Shown: piece by piece, positions 8,275 to 17,781 of the stretch
Layout: every line of letters starts with the position of its first letter
How positions within the stretch are numbered: position 1 is the stretch's first letter
From: Candidatus Planktophila sp.
Lineage (GTDB): Bacteria; Actinomycetota; Actinomycetes; Nanopelagicales; Nanopelagicaceae
NCBI GenBank assembly: GCA_030649935.1
Contig: JAUSFN010000036.1
Location: forward strand, 155,789-219,788
Direction: 5' to 3'
Length of the DNA: 64,000 nucleotides
The notes under the pieces: generated by a model
Databases searched by the model: none
What the model saw: the letters and a program-made list of their open reading frames with translations, nothing else
Told to the model about the DNA's origin: nothing
Program-made: the position numbers and the translations under genes

Positions 8275-10113
8275 TTATTCAACCGTAACTGATTTTGCTA
8301 AATTTCTCGGCTGATCTACATCATTGCCACGAGCAACGGCCATCTCATATGCGAAAACTTGTAGCGGCACTGTTGCAAGCACTGGTTGGAACAATGCCGG
8401 CACTACTGGGATTCGAATTATGTGTTCAGCACCTTCAACACGTGCTCCTTCTTCTGCGATGACGATAACTCGGGCACCTCGAGCTTTTACTTCTTGAATA
8501 TTACTGAGCATCTTTTCATCTAATGCATGCTCATGGCCCGCAGGCAATATCGCAATAACGGGTGTCCCAATATCAATCAATGCGATTGGGCCATGTTTGA
8601 GTTCGCCTCCTGCAAAACCTTCGGCATGAATATATGCAAGCTCCTTTAATTTCAGTGCGCCTTCAAGGGCAACTGGGTAACCGATATTTCTGCCAAGAAA
8701 TAACACGATGTTATTGTCAGCAAAGCTGCGGGTTAATTCACGAAGCGGTTCGACGGTTTCAAGAATCTGTTCTATTTTTCCAGGGAGCTCAAGTAACTCG
8801 TTATAGAGCTCCGCGACTTGATCATCGTTGAGTGCACCATTAACTTGGGCTAAATGCAGACCAATCAGATATACCGCAATCATCTGCGTTAAAAGCGCTT
8901 TGGTCGATGCAACGGCAATTTCTGGTCCTGCATGTGTATATAAGACGGCATCTGATTCACGTGGAATTGTCGAGGAGTTAGTGTTGCAGATTGCTAAAAC
9001 TCGAGCTCCGGCCGCTTTAGCATGGCGCACCGCCATTAACGTATCCATCGTTTCACCTGATTGGGAAATGGCAATTACCAAGGTCCCGCTGTCGATGATT
9101 GGATCGCGGTAGCGATACTCACTTGCAATCTCAACTTCTACCGGAATCTTCGCCCATTTTTCGATGGCATATTTAGCCACCATTCCTGCGTGATATGCGG
9201 TGCCGCATGCAATTACCGTAATTTTCTTGAGTGCTCTGATTTCATCGGGGCTCATACGTAGCTCATCTAAAACTATCTGCCGATTATCACTTAAGCGGCC
9301 GATTAGGGTATCGGCAACGGCTTTTGGTTGTTCAAAAATTTCTTTCAGCATGAAGTGGGTGAAGCCACCTTTTTGTGCAGCGATAGCGTCCCAAGAAATC
9401 TCATACTCCTTGGGTTTAATAGTTAAACCTTCTAGGTCGGTGATCTCGACGCTAGTTGGAGTTATAGTTACAACTTCATCTTGGCCTAACTCAATGGCTC
9501 GCTTGGTATAGTCAATAAAAGCGGCAACATCTGAAGCCAAAAAGTTTTCTCCAATGCCGAGGCCGACCACAAGTGGAGAGTTACGACGTACTCCCACGAC
9601 AATATCGGGGGCATCGGCATGGATCGCAACAAGGGTAAATGAACCACGCAAAGCTTTAACTGCATCGCGCATAGCCGCTGATAAATCACCATTTCGTTCT
9701 TTGCGAAGATCACTAAGTAAGTGAGCGACGGACTCAGTATCGGTCTCAGAAGAAAAAACATGTCCGCGAGATTCTAAATTGTTACGAAGTTCGGAGTAGT
9801 TTTCAATAATTCCATTATGAATAACTGCCAACTTGCCCTCATTATCAAGGTGAGGGTGTGCATTTCGATCGGTTGGACCGCCGTGCGTTGCCCAGCGAGT
9901 ATGCCCAATGCCCGAATGAACTACAGGAAGTGAACCATCGAGTGCGTTCTCTAAATTTACAAGTTTGCCTGCTCTTTTTTCAATAAATAATTTGCCCGGA
10001 ACTCCCAGTGCGATTCCGGCGGAGTCATAACCTCGATACTCAAGTCGTCGCAAACCCTCAATGAGTGGCGTAATGGCAGATTGTGGCCCGCTGTAACCCA
10101 CAATTCCACACAT
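8275..10113 (-). CDS. glmS: Glutamine--fructose-6-phosphate aminotransferase (isomerizing)
   Basis: A 612-residue enzyme that makes glucosamine-6-phosphate from fructose-6-phosphate and glutamine, the entry step to UDP-GlcNAc. After removal of Met the N-terminal nucleophile is Cys (MCGIVGYSG). The glutaminase domain continues with HTRWATHG. Two SIS domains follow, with CGTAYHAG and SQSGETMDT visible. The C-terminus DQPRNLAKSVTVE is the canonical ending. It sits 8 nt downstream of glmM, so two consecutive steps of hexosamine synthesis are co-transcribed. Confidence 0.97.
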   Translation of the reverse strand: MCGIVGYSGPQSAITPLIEGLRRLEYRGYDSAGIALGVPGKLFIEKRAGKLVNLENALDGSLPVVHSGIGHTRWATHGGPTDRNAHPHLDNEGKLAVIHNGIIENYSELRNNLESRGHVFSSETDTESVAHLLSDLRKERNGDLSAAMRDAVKALRGSFTLVAIHADAPDIVVGVRRNSPLVVGLGIGENFLASDVAAFIDYTKRAIELGQDEVVTITPTSVEITDLEGLTIKPKEYEISWDAIAAQKGGFTHFMLKEIFEQPKAVADTLIGRLSDNRQIVLDELRMSPDEIRALKKITVIACGTAYHAGMVAKYAIEKWAKIPVEVEIASEYRYRDPIIDSGTLVIAISQSGETMDTLMAVRHAKAAGARVLAICNTNSSTIPRESDAVLYTHAGPEIAVASTKALLTQMIAVYLIGLHLAQVNGALNDDQVAELYNELLELPGKIEQILETVEPLRELTRSFADNNIVLFLGRNIGYPVALEGALKLKELAYIHAEGFAGGELKHGPIALIDIGTPVIAILPAGHEHALDEKMLSNIQEVKARGARVIVIAEEGARVEGAEHIIRIPVVPALFQPVLATVPLQVFAYEMAVARGNDVDQPRNLAKSVTVE

Positions 10114-10121
10114 ATATTTTT

Positions 10122-11462
10122 CTACCCCAATTCAGCTTTAACGATGTCTGCTAGTGATCTAGCGATTTCTTCGGCAAGGTTATCACTGGCAGCCTCAACC
10201 ATCACTCTGACGAGCTCTTCAGTACCCGATGCTCGCAACAAAACTCTGCCGCTATCTCCAAGTCGATGCTGCGCTGCTTGCACCGCTGATGAAATCTGCG
10301 CTGATGCGTGAAGCTCTTCTTTCTTGACATCACGTACATTGATGAGAACCTGCGGAAAACGCTGCATCGTTGCGGCTAACTCTTGCAAAACCTTACCTGT
10401 CCGAACAACTTCTTGTAGAAGTTGTAACGCCGTTAGTATTCCATCGCCGGTATTAGCTAGATCACGCATAATCACATGTCCCGACTGCTCGCCACCTAAT
10501 GAATAATCGTTAGCAATCATATTTTCCAATACATAACGATCTCCAACAGGCGTCGTAACTACTTCAATGCCTGAATCTCGCATTGCATGCATAAAACCCA
10601 AATTGCTCATTACCGTTCCGACAACCGTGTTGCCCTTTAACGTGCCACGCGCTTTAAAACCACGCGCCAAAATACTCAGAATATGATCGCCATCGATTTC
10701 ATTTCCGGTGGCATCGATAGCTAAACATCTATCGGCATCACCATCGTGGGCAATACCTACATCTGCGCCTTCTCGCAATACCGCTGCACGTAATTGATGT
10801 AAATGTGTAGAGCCACACTCTTCATTGATATTCCAGCCATCGGGCTGATTAAAAATTGCAATAACTTCTGCGCCAGCTCGACGATATGCTTCAGGTGCCA
10901 CGGCCGATGCCGCACCATTAGCGCAGTCAACGACAATCTTTAAGCCTTTAAGAGAAGTATCAACCGAGGCCAAAAGATGCTTCAAATACCGCTCCGTTGC
11001 AGTTTCATCGTTAATTACTCGACCAACATTGCGACCAGTTGGTCGCTTCCAATCCTCGCCCATTCGAGCCTCGATGCGTGCCTCAATAGAATCATCTAAC
11101 TTACCGCCACCTCTTGCAAATAACTTAATTCCATTATCTGGCATTGGATTATGCGATGCACTAATCATTACGCCGAGATCGGCCTTAGTTTCGGCAACTA
11201 GGTGTGCGATCGCTGGAGTCGGTAAAACTCCAACACGATAAACATTGATTCCAGCACTCGTTAATCCCGCGACTACGGCCGCCTCTAAAAACTCTCCAGA
11301 TGCCCGTGAGTCTTGACCTACAATCGCCGTTGGTCGGTGATCTCTATTAGAAGAGCTCTCCACCAATATGTGCGCTGCGGCAACTGCGAGATCGAGTGCT
11401 AATTCAGCAGTGAGTTCGCTATTGGCTAAGCCGCGAATTCCATCGGTACCAAAGAGTGCCAT
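10122..11462 (-). CDS. glmM: Phosphoglucosamine mutase
   Basis: A 446-residue mutase converting glucosamine-6-phosphate to glucosamine-1-phosphate. It begins MALFGTDGIRG, the family opening, and the phosphoserine loop is MISASHNPMPDNG. Metal-binding DGDADR and sugar-binding GEQSGH motifs follow in order. The frame stays open upstream to 11564 inside rpsI, but the ATG at 11462 is preceded by GGAG at good spacing and gives the canonical N-terminus. It lies 25 nt downstream of rpsI. Confidence 0.96.
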   Translation of the reverse strand: MALFGTDGIRGLANSELTAELALDLAVAAAHILVESSSNRDHRPTAIVGQDSRASGEFLEAAVVAGLTSAGINVYRVGVLPTPAIAHLVAETKADLGVMISASHNPMPDNGIKLFARGGGKLDDSIEARIEARMGEDWKRPTGRNVGRVINDETATERYLKHLLASVDTSLKGLKIVVDCANGAASAVAPEAYRRAGAEVIAIFNQPDGWNINEECGSTHLHQLRAAVLREGADVGIAHDGDADRCLAIDATGNEIDGDHILSILARGFKARGTLKGNTVVGTVMSNLGFMHAMRDSGIEVVTTPVGDRYVLENMIANDYSLGGEQSGHVIMRDLANTGDGILTALQLLQEVVRTGKVLQELAATMQRFPQVLINVRDVKKEELHASAQISSAVQAAQHRLGDSGRVLLRASGTEELVRVMVEAASDNLAEEIARSLADIVKAELG

Positions 11463-11487
11463 TGGAACTCCTATGCTTAAATGTAAA

Positions 11488-11976
11488 TTAGCGCTTGCTA
11501 TATTGAGAACGCTTACGAGCCTTCTTAAGGCCGTACTTCTTGCGCTCGATGACACGTGCATCACGTGATAGGAATCCAGCCTTCTTTAGCGCTGGGCGGT
11601 TAGCTTCCTCATCAATTTGATTAAGTGATCGTGCAACGCCTAGGCGTAGTGCGCCTGCTTGACCAGATACTCCACCACCATTGATACGTGCAAAAACATC
11701 GTATTGGTTTTCAGCACCTACCGTGCGAAATGGCTCTGAAACTGATTGTTGGTGAACTTTGTTCGGGAAGTAATTCTCAAGTGCTTTACCGTTAATAATC
11801 CACTTGCCAGTTCCTGGAGTTAAGCGAACGCGAGCGACGGCTTCTTTACGACGACCTGTGCCGCCACCTGGAGCTTTAATTGCTGGGCGGTTCGTTGCAG
11901 CCGCTGGAGTTGAAGATGTGTATGAATTAGGAACTTCGTTCTCATCGAGATCATTAACAGTTGTGTTCTCTGACAT
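11488..11976 (-). CDS. rpsI: 30S ribosomal protein S9
   Basis: A 162-residue S9. The C-terminal two thirds ([12 protein letters not shown] through [12 protein letters not shown]) is the conserved S9 core, whose last residues reach the P-site tRNA. The first roughly 35 residues are a variable acidic and Ala/Pro-rich extension common in actinobacteria. An ATG at 11982 is also possible, but the AAGGG element abuts that codon and sits 6 nt before the ATG at 11976. It follows rplM by a few bases, the usual rplM-rpsI operon. Confidence 0.95.
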   Translation of the reverse strand: MSENTTVNDLDENEVPNSYTSSTPAAATNRPAIKAPGGGTGRRKEAVARVRLTPGTGKWIINGKALENYFPNKVHQQSVSEPFRTVGAENQYDVFARINGGGVSGQAGALRLGVARSLNQIDEEANRPALKKAGFLSRDARVIERKKYGLKKARKRSQYSKR

Positions 11977-11985
11977 TTCCATCCC

Positions 11986-12438
11986 TTACTTCACTATTTG
12001 TGAAACTTGTTCGAATACATATGGTTTTGGAGCCTGTGCTGCATGCGGGTGGTTTGGTCCGGCATAAACCTTTAGCTTTGATGCGATGTCACGACCAAGA
12101 CGATTCTTAGGAATCATTCCCTTGATTGCTTTTTCAACGGCTCGTGTTGGGAACTTCTCAAGAAGCTCGCCATAAACAGTAGAAGTTAATCCACCTGGAA
12201 AACCAGAGTGATGATGTGACCACTTAGTCTTTGCTTTGTTACCTGACAGAGCGATTTTTTCCGCGTTAATAATAATGACGAAGTCACCCATGTCCATGTG
12301 TGGAGCAAATGTTGTCTTGTGTTTTCCACGAAGTAGAACGGCGGCATGTGTTGCAAGACGGCCCAAGACCACATCTTGCGCATCGATGACATGCCACTCA
12401 CGGACAGCGTCACCGGCTTTTGGACTATATGTACGCAC
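11986..12438 (-). CDS. rplM: 50S ribosomal protein L13
   Basis: A 150-residue L13, an early-assembling 50S protein. Recognisable segments are [28 protein letters not shown], and [10 protein letters not shown]. The N-terminus [10 protein letters not shown] is typical of actinobacteria. It is first in the long minus-strand run that continues through glmM and alr to the Liv transporter. A promoter-like pair lies about 65-90 nt upstream. Confidence 0.97.
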   Translation of the reverse strand: MRTYSPKAGDAVREWHVIDAQDVVLGRLATHAAVLLRGKHKTTFAPHMDMGDFVIIINAEKIALSGNKAKTKWSHHHSGFPGGLTSTVYGELLEKFPTRAVEKAIKGMIPKNRLGRDIASKLKVYAGPNHPHAAQAPKPYVFEQVSQIVK

Positions 12439-12501
12439 GCTCTTGCCTACCTTCTATTTCGAGTTTTTTCATTGAGCACCCTTAAGGAGCGCAGAGGAGT
12501 A

Positions 12502-12530
12502 AGGGTACCTGTACGCACCAGATGGGTCAA
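12502..12530 (-). promoter_or_regulatory. Predicted promoter of rplM-rpsI-glmM run
   Basis: On the minus strand TTGACC (12525-12530) and TACCCT (12502-12507) are separated by 17 nt. This fits the housekeeping sigma consensus and the TAnnnT -10 common in actinobacteria. The predicted RNA would start near 12495, giving a leader of about 57 nt. The segment from 12478 to 12506 carries a 6-bp inverted repeat (ACCCTT/AAGGGT), which overlaps the -10. Confidence 0.5.
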
Positions 12531-12604
12531 AACCAGCCTATTTATGCATTTTAATGAGAACCTCTGCAACTAACTATCGGAGTGATTGAGATTTCTCGCC
12601 CTCC

Positions 12605-12705
12605 ATTCTCCGCATGAATAAGACTATTCTCCGCAAAAATTGCGGTAAATAAATGGACTCTGCGGAGAATAAGAGGTATATTCTCCGCATGGACCGCGGA
12701 GAAAA
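12605..12705. repeat. Cluster of five ATTCTCCGCA-type decamers around the fic start
   Basis: Copies read ATTCTCCGCAT at 12605-12615, ATTCTCCGCAA at 12626-12636, its inverse TGCGGAGAAT at 12661-12670, ATTCTCCGCAT at 12680-12690 and an inverse GCGGAGAA beginning at 12696. The first two are 21 nt apart, two helical turns. Copies three and four form an inverted repeat that brackets the fic -10 element. The arrangement looks like multiple operator sites for a repressor, most simply the winged-helix-like C-terminus of Fic itself. Confidence 0.75.
12654..12682 (+). promoter_or_regulatory. Predicted leaderless promoter of fic
   Basis: TGGACT (12654-12659) and TATATT (12677-12682) are separated by 17 nt. 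The ATG at 12689 comes 6 nt after the -10, so transcription would begin at or next to the start codon. Decamer copies three and four lie within the spacer and across the -10/start, so repressor binding would block polymerase. Confidence 0.5.
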
Positions 12706-13810
12706 GAAATATATATGGCAGCGGCCAGACTGGCCACGCTGGCACTATGACTCTCAAAAGCTGAGCCCTCTTTTATCGCAGGTGCACCACGCCCAAGGTT
12801 TATTACAGGGTCGAATGCGAAATATCGGTTTTGGTCTGAGCGAAGAGTCAACATTGACGATGTTAACTAGTGAAGTATTAAAAACCAGCGAGATTGAGGG
12901 TGAGCTACTTGACCCCGAGACCGTACGTTCTTCAGTAGCCCGACGCTTAGGCATGGAGTCAGCGGCCATCGCACCTCAAGATCGCCGCGTCGACGGTGTT
13001 GTTAACATGGTTTTAGATGCAACACAAAATTTCAAGAAAGAGTTAACAAGTGATCGGATTTTTGGTTGGCATGAGGGGTTATTCCCAGCTGGCTATAGCG
13101 ATGATGTAGAGATTCGAGTTGGCAATTGGCGCGATGACATGAAAGGAGCGATGCAAGTTATATCGGGGCCAATGGGGCGTGAGCTGGTGCACTTTGAAGC
13201 ACCACCCGCACAATTAATACCAAAAGAAATGACCAACTTCTTACATTGGTTCAATCAAGAGCAAGGTGTGGATCCATTAGTTAAAGCAGGGTTGGCACAT
13301 CTTTGGTTCGTGACCATCCATCCTTTTGAGGACGGCAACGGTCGCATTGGGCGCGCAGTCTGTGACATGGCACTTGCGCGGAGTGAACATTCAGCACAAA
13401 GGTTCTACAGTCTCTCTGCACAAATACGAAAGGAACGAAAGAGTTATTACAATATGCTCGAACGCACGCAAAGAGATTCCCTTGAAGTAACACATTGGCT
13501 GGAATGGTTTCTCGGGATCCTCTTACGTGCATTACAGGGTGCAGAAGATTCACTCAATGAAGTGCTTACTAAGGCTCGATTCTGGCAAGAATGGGCTGGT
13601 ACAACTTTGAATCCTCGTCAATCCACCATGATAAACAAATTGCTTGATGGATTTAGCGGAAATCTAACGAGCAATAAATGGGCAATCATAAATAAATGTT
13701 CGCCAGATACGGCGTTGCGAGATATAACTGATCTCATTATAAAAGGTTTGTTAATAAAAGCGCCTGCTGGTGGCCGAAGTACTCACTACCAATTAAAGCC
13801 ATTGGATTAA
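12689..13810 (+). CDS. Fic-family adenylyltransferase-like protein with N-terminal DUF4172 and C-terminal DNA-binding-like region
   Basis: A 373-residue protein. The N-terminus (YIWQRPDWPRW, residues 8-18) matches the DUF4172 domain found on Fic proteins. TSEIEG at residues 66-71 fits the inhibitory (S/T)xxxE(G/N) helix placed before the Fic core (class II). The catalytic motif HPFEDGNGRIGR (211-222) is intact, with His211 as catalytic base, so AMP transfer from ATP to a target protein is expected. The last roughly 80 residues (from about 290) look like a winged-helix module. An upstream in-frame ATG at 12653 exists, but promoter placement and homology favour 12689. It stands alone on the plus strand between two minus operons, as a mobile accessory gene would. 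Target unknown. Confidence 0.88.
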   Translation: MDRGEKKYIWQRPDWPRWHYDSQKLSPLLSQVHHAQGLLQGRMRNIGFGLSEESTLTMLTSEVLKTSEIEGELLDPETVRSSVARRLGMESAAIAPQDRRVDGVVNMVLDATQNFKKELTSDRIFGWHEGLFPAGYSDDVEIRVGNWRDDMKGAMQVISGPMGRELVHFEAPPAQLIPKEMTNFLHWFNQEQGVDPLVKAGLAHLWFVTIHPFEDGNGRIGRAVCDMALARSEHSAQRFYSLSAQIRKERKSYYNMLERTQRDSLEVTHWLEWFLGILLRALQGAEDSLNEVLTKARFWQEWAGTTLNPRQSTMINKLLDGFSGNLTSNKWAIINKCSPDTALRDITDLIIKGLLIKAPAGGRSTHYQLKPLD

Positions 13811-13863
13811 ACTTCTTTCAGAAATTCGTCAAGAAAGGTCGGCTCTCGGAGTTTTACCAGAAT

Positions 13864-15465
13864 TTAAAACTCAAAAACAGGCTCAGGGCTCTCAAAAACC
13901 TGGCCATCGCTGCCGAAGACCAGGAAGCGAGTAAAGCCCCGCGTGAACCACCGGTCATGGGTCACGGTTATAACCGTTCCTTCATAGCGATCGAGGGCAG
14001 TCTCTAAGCTTTCAGCACTTGCAAGATCTAAGTTATCGGTCGGCTCATCGAGTAGAAGTAAAGTTGAACCAGATAGCTCCAGTAAAAGGACTTGGAAACG
14101 TGCTTGCTGTCCACCAGATAAGGATGCAAAGCGTTGCTCAGCCTGCTGGTCAATTTCATATTTGCGTAGAGCACTTTTAGCTGGGCCTAACTGCAGTGAG
14201 TACATCTGCCATAGGATTTCGAGCAAACTTTGGCTTTCAAACTCTGGGTGTGAATGAGTTTGGGCGAAGTAGCCGATCTCAACACGGGCACCAATTTTAA
14301 AATTACCAGAGTATTTGACGGTGGTATCCCCCGAAATTAATCGCAAGAAGTGAGATTTTCCGGTTCCATTCTTACCAAGAACGGCGATGCGATCTCCAAA
14401 AAAGACTTCGAAGTTAAAGGGTTGAGTTAATCCTTCAAGAGTCAGATTTTCAAAGGTCAGTGCGCGCAGGCCTGTACGGCCACCGCGCAAACCAACACGT
14501 ACATCTTGTTCGATTGGTGGTGCTTGCGGTGGACCTATCTCTTGAAATTTTCGAAGTCGGGTCTGCATTGCATGGTATTTGCTTGCCATCGCCGGACTAA
14601 TCGCCGCCTGTATCTGGAGAGTTCGAACTAACTCTTTTAACCTTAAGTGTTCCTCTTCCCAGCGCAGCAAGATCTCGGCGAATCGTGCATTTCTGGCTTT
14701 GCGCGCATCGTGCCACGTCGAAAACTTTCCACCATGGACCCATGTGGTATTGCCGGTTGCACCTTGCTCGAGTGTGACGATTCGAGTAATGGTATTTTCT
14801 AATAGCTCGCGATCGTGACTGATAAAGAATATGGTTTTCTTAGTTGATTTAATTACTTCTTCAAGCCAACGTTTAGATGGAACATCTAAGTAGTTGTCTG
14901 GTTCATCTAAAAGAAGTGTTTCATCTGGACCTTCAAGGAGTGCGTTAAGTACTAACTTTTTTTGCTCTCCCCCAGATAATGTATTTACTTCTCTTTTTGC
15001 AACTTCATCAAATGATTTCCCGAGGGCTGCTGTGCAACATACATCCCATATAGTTTCATATTCATAGCCACCAACGTCCCCCCACTCGATGATTGATTGG
15101 GCATAAGCCATCTGAGATTTTTCAGTATCTTTTTCATGCATTGCGGTCTCAGTTCTTTCAATATTTTCAGCGGCATCGCGAATTCTCTTAGGCGCAACTG
15201 AAAGGAGCATCTGATGAACGGTTGTGTGATCCCTTACCGAACCTATGAACTGACGCATTACTCCAAGGCCGCCGGAGATAGAGACTTGTCCAGAATCGGG
15301 CTGTAAATCACCGCTGATCATCCGAAATAAAGTTGTTTTACCGGATCCATTTGCACCAATGAGTGCAACTTTTGCGCCATCGCCTACACGAAAACTGACG
15401 TTATTTAAGAGCACCCGACCATCTGAAAGCGCGTAATCGACACCACTGACATCAATATGCCCCAT
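13864..15465 (-). CDS. ABC-F family ATPase
   Basis: A 533-residue soluble protein with two tandem ABC domains and no membrane helices. Domain 1 has GANGSGKTT, LSGGEQKK and LLLDEPDNYLDV. Domain 2 has GKNGTGKSH, LSGGQQAR and LLLLDEPTDNLDL. An alpha-helical linker with many charged residues (about 240-310) lies between them, as in ABC-F proteins that act on ribosomes (EttA, Uup, Vga/Msr types). It follows truA with a one-base TAATG overlap, at the end of the alpha operon, consistent with a translation role. Whether it is housekeeping or a resistance factor cannot be decided from sequence. Confidence 0.9.
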   Translation of the reverse strand: MGHIDVSGVDYALSDGRVLLNNVSFRVGDGAKVALIGANGSGKTTLFRMISGDLQPDSGQVSISGGLGVMRQFIGSVRDHTTVHQMLLSVAPKRIRDAAENIERTETAMHEKDTEKSQMAYAQSIIEWGDVGGYEYETIWDVCCTAALGKSFDEVAKREVNTLSGGEQKKLVLNALLEGPDETLLLDEPDNYLDVPSKRWLEEVIKSTKKTIFFISHDRELLENTITRIVTLEQGATGNTTWVHGGKFSTWHDARKARNARFAEILLRWEEEHLRLKELVRTLQIQAAISPAMASKYHAMQTRLRKFQEIGPPQAPPIEQDVRVGLRGGRTGLRALTFENLTLEGLTQPFNFEVFFGDRIAVLGKNGTGKSHFLRLISGDTTVKYSGNFKIGARVEIGYFAQTHSHPEFESQSLLEILWQMYSLQLGPAKSALRKYEIDQQAEQRFASLSGGQQARFQVLLLELSGSTLLLLDEPTDNLDLASAESLETALDRYEGTVITVTHDRWFTRGFTRFLVFGSDGQVFESPEPVFEF

Positions 15466-16256
15466 TACCCGTAAACCATTTCTCCATTGTATTCAACAAA
15501 ACTAAGAGTCAGCCCTCTTGCAACAAAGACAAGAGAGTCAGGTACGCGCTCCTTATTGGCCAACATCGCAGAAATCCAGTCAAGATTATTTCGACCTTCT
15601 GCAACACAAACAACTGCGCCAACTAAGTTTCGTACCATTGAATAACAGAAAGCATCAGCGGCGATTTCGGCAATTAGATAGCCCTCATCATCGCGAATCC
15701 AGTTGAAACGGATGAGATTTCGAACAGTGCTTGCGCCTTCTCGGAACTTACAAAAAGCGGCAAAGTCATGCTCACCTATAAGAAGAGCACTTGCAGAATT
15801 AAGTAGATCTAAATTTAGAGTGCGATACCACGGTGCAACATCCACGCGGTGCAAAGGTGAGACAACCTGATTGCCATCCAATATTTTGTAGGTGTAGTAG
15901 CGTCGGGTTGCAGAAAAACGGGCATGAAAGCCCTTGTCCATCACTGTAACTTTTAGAACTCGAATATCATCATCGAGCATTCGATTCAATTTAAAAAGTA
16001 GTTCTTTTATCTCTGAATTTTCGGGGACATCGAAGTGAACTACCTGTCCACTGGCATGTACTCCGGCATCAGTGCGACCTGCAACAATTGTTTCGATTGG
16101 GCTCTGGGTGATCTTTGCGAGCGCGGTTTCAATCTCTTCTTGAATTGTGCGTTGATCGGGCTGTTTCGCCCACCCTGCATAATTCGTTCCGTCGTACGCT
16201 AAATCGATCCGTATACGAAGAAACCCACTCTCTGGGTAGAGAGTGGGTTCCGACAT
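15465..16256 (-). CDS. truA: tRNA pseudouridine(38-40) synthase
   Basis: A 263-residue TruA. Diagnostic segments are RIDLAYDGTNYAGWAKQP and the catalytic loop AGRTDAGVHASGQVVHF, whose Asp performs the isomerisation. FCYSMVRNLVGAV in the C-terminal half is also conserved. It modifies uridines 38-40 in the anticodon arm of several tRNAs. It follows rplQ by 27 nt, the usual position after the alpha operon. Confidence 0.96.
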   Translation of the reverse strand: MSEPTLYPESGFLRIRIDLAYDGTNYAGWAKQPDQRTIQEEIETALAKITQSPIETIVAGRTDAGVHASGQVVHFDVPENSEIKELLFKLNRMLDDDIRVLKVTVMDKGFHARFSATRRYYTYKILDGNQVVSPLHRVDVAPWYRTLNLDLLNSASALLIGEHDFAAFCKFREGASTVRNLIRFNWIRDDEGYLIAEIAADAFCYSMVRNLVGAVVCVAEGRNNLDWISAMLANKERVPDSLVFVARGLTLSFVEYNGEMVYG

Positions 16257-16283
16257 AAGAATATTTTTCTAAGGTGTTAAGGC

Positions 16284-16649
16284 TTAGTTATCTTTCTCAG
16301 TTAAAACTTCGATTACCGCCATTGGAGCGTTATCGCCCTTACGTGGCCCAATCTTTGTAATGCGTGTGTATCCACCATTACGTGTTGCAAAGCGAGGTCC
16401 GATAACAGTAAAGAGTGTATGAACTACTCCCTTATTTGAAATCTGAGCCATAACTTGGCGACGAGCTGGAAGATCACCCTTCTTAGCGAAAGTAATTAAC
16501 TTTTCAGCTAATGGACGAAGGCGCTTAGCCTTTGCCTCGGTCGTTGTAATCTTGCCGTGCTCAAACAACTGCTCTGCGAGTGTGCGTAGGAGTAGTCGTT
16601 CGTGTGATGGGCCTGAACCCAAACGAGGACCTTTACTTGGTGTTGGCAT
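16284..16649 (-). CDS. rplQ: 50S ribosomal protein L17
   Basis: A 121-residue L17 near the polypeptide exit tunnel. The conserved start [34 protein letters not shown] is clear; the length is typical for the short bacterial form. It directly follows rpoA (11 nt gap), the normal end of the alpha operon. Confidence 0.97.
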   Translation of the reverse strand: MPTPSKGPRLGSGPSHERLLLRTLAEQLFEHGKITTTEAKAKRLRPLAEKLITFAKKGDLPARRQVMAQISNKGVVHTLFTVIGPRFATRNGGYTRITKIGPRKGDNAPMAVIEVLTEKDN

Positions 16650-16660
16650 TTTTTTATCCC

Positions 16661-17674
16661 CTAAGCCTGCTCTGCTTCAACGAATTCGTCGTCTAGCGAA
16701 GCATTGTAATTTTGGTGCTGAGTTGGATCAAATCCGACTGGGCTATCCTTCAAGTTCATCCCCATTGAGACTAGCTTGGCTTTTACCTCATCGATTGATT
16801 TTGAACCAAAGTTACGGATATCAAGCAAGTCAGCCTCTGAACGGCTAACAAGCTCCCCAACTGTGTGAATGCCCTCGCGCTTCAAGCAGTTGTATGAACG
16901 TACAGTGAGATCAAGATCTTCAATTGGAAGTGCCATGTCCGCGGCAAGGGCGGCATCCATAACAGATGGCCCCATCTCGATACCTTCTGCATCAAGATTG
17001 AGTTCGCGAGCAAGACCAAAGAGTTCAACTAATGTACGACCAGCTGATGCAACTGCATCACGTGGCTTCATTGATGACTTAGTCTCAACATCGACTACAA
17101 GACGATCGAAGTCCGTGCGCTGTTCAACGCGCGTGGCTTCAACAGCATATGTAACCTTTAATACAGGTGAGTAAATTGAGTCAACTGGAATGCGACCGAT
17201 CTCTGCACCAGCCTGCTTATTCTGAACTGCGGTGACATAACCACGGCCGCGTTCAACGGTAAGTTCGATCTCAAGAGATCCCTTGCCATTGAGTGTTGCT
17301 AGGTGAAGCTCTGGATTATGTACTTCAACGCCAGTTGGAACTGCGATATCGGCACCAGTAACTGGACCAGCACCTGACTTGCGGATATAGACGACGCTTG
17401 GTTCATCGTTATCGGATGAGAGCACCAAGTTCTTGATGTTCAAAACAATATCGGTGAGATCTTCCTTCACGCCTTCAAGAGTTGTGAACTCGTGAAGTGC
17501 TCCTGCAACGCGAATGCTTGTAACTGCCGCACCTGGAATAGATGAAAGCAATGTACGACGCATGCTGTTGCCAAGGGTGTATCCAAAGCCTGGTTCTAAC
17601 GGCTCAATGATGAACCGTGAACGGGACTCAGAAATTACTTCTTCACTGAGGGTGGGACGTTGTGCAATTAGCAC
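16661..17674 (-). CDS. rpoA: DNA-directed RNA polymerase subunit alpha
   Basis: A 337-residue alpha subunit. The N-terminal assembly domain contains [20 protein letters not shown], and the C-terminal domain contains the DNA- and activator-contacting helices [14 protein letters not shown] and [12 protein letters not shown] short acidic tail ends the protein. It starts with GTG at 17674. The 107-nt gap to rpsD is the longest within this operon but shows no convincing terminator. Confidence 0.97.
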   Translation of the reverse strand: MLIAQRPTLSEEVISESRSRFIIEPLEPGFGYTLGNSMRRTLLSSIPGAAVTSIRVAGALHEFTTLEGVKEDLTDIVLNIKNLVLSSDNDEPSVVYIRKSGAGPVTGADIAVPTGVEVHNPELHLATLNGKGSLEIELTVERGRGYVTAVQNKQAGAEIGRIPVDSIYSPVLKVTYAVEATRVEQRTDFDRLVVDVETKSSMKPRDAVASAGRTLVELFGLARELNLDAEGIEMGPSVMDAALAADMALPIEDLDLTVRSYNCLKREGIHTVGELVSRSEADLLDIRNFGSKSIDEVKAKLVSMGMNLKDSPVGFDPTQHQNYNASLDDEFVEAEQA

Positions 17675-17781
17675 TGGTGCTCCTCTTCGTTTCGGGGAAA
17701 TCCACTATTTGATCTCCACATTTGCCGTACCTGTACTGCCCGCATGCCCGCTGAGTTTTAATGTCAGGGGCTTTTTAACAA

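Noticed and set aside
11463..11564. Upstream extension of glmM into rpsI
   Set aside because: MALFGTDGIRG with GGAG upstream at 11462 is the canonical start; the extension is a shadow of rpsI.
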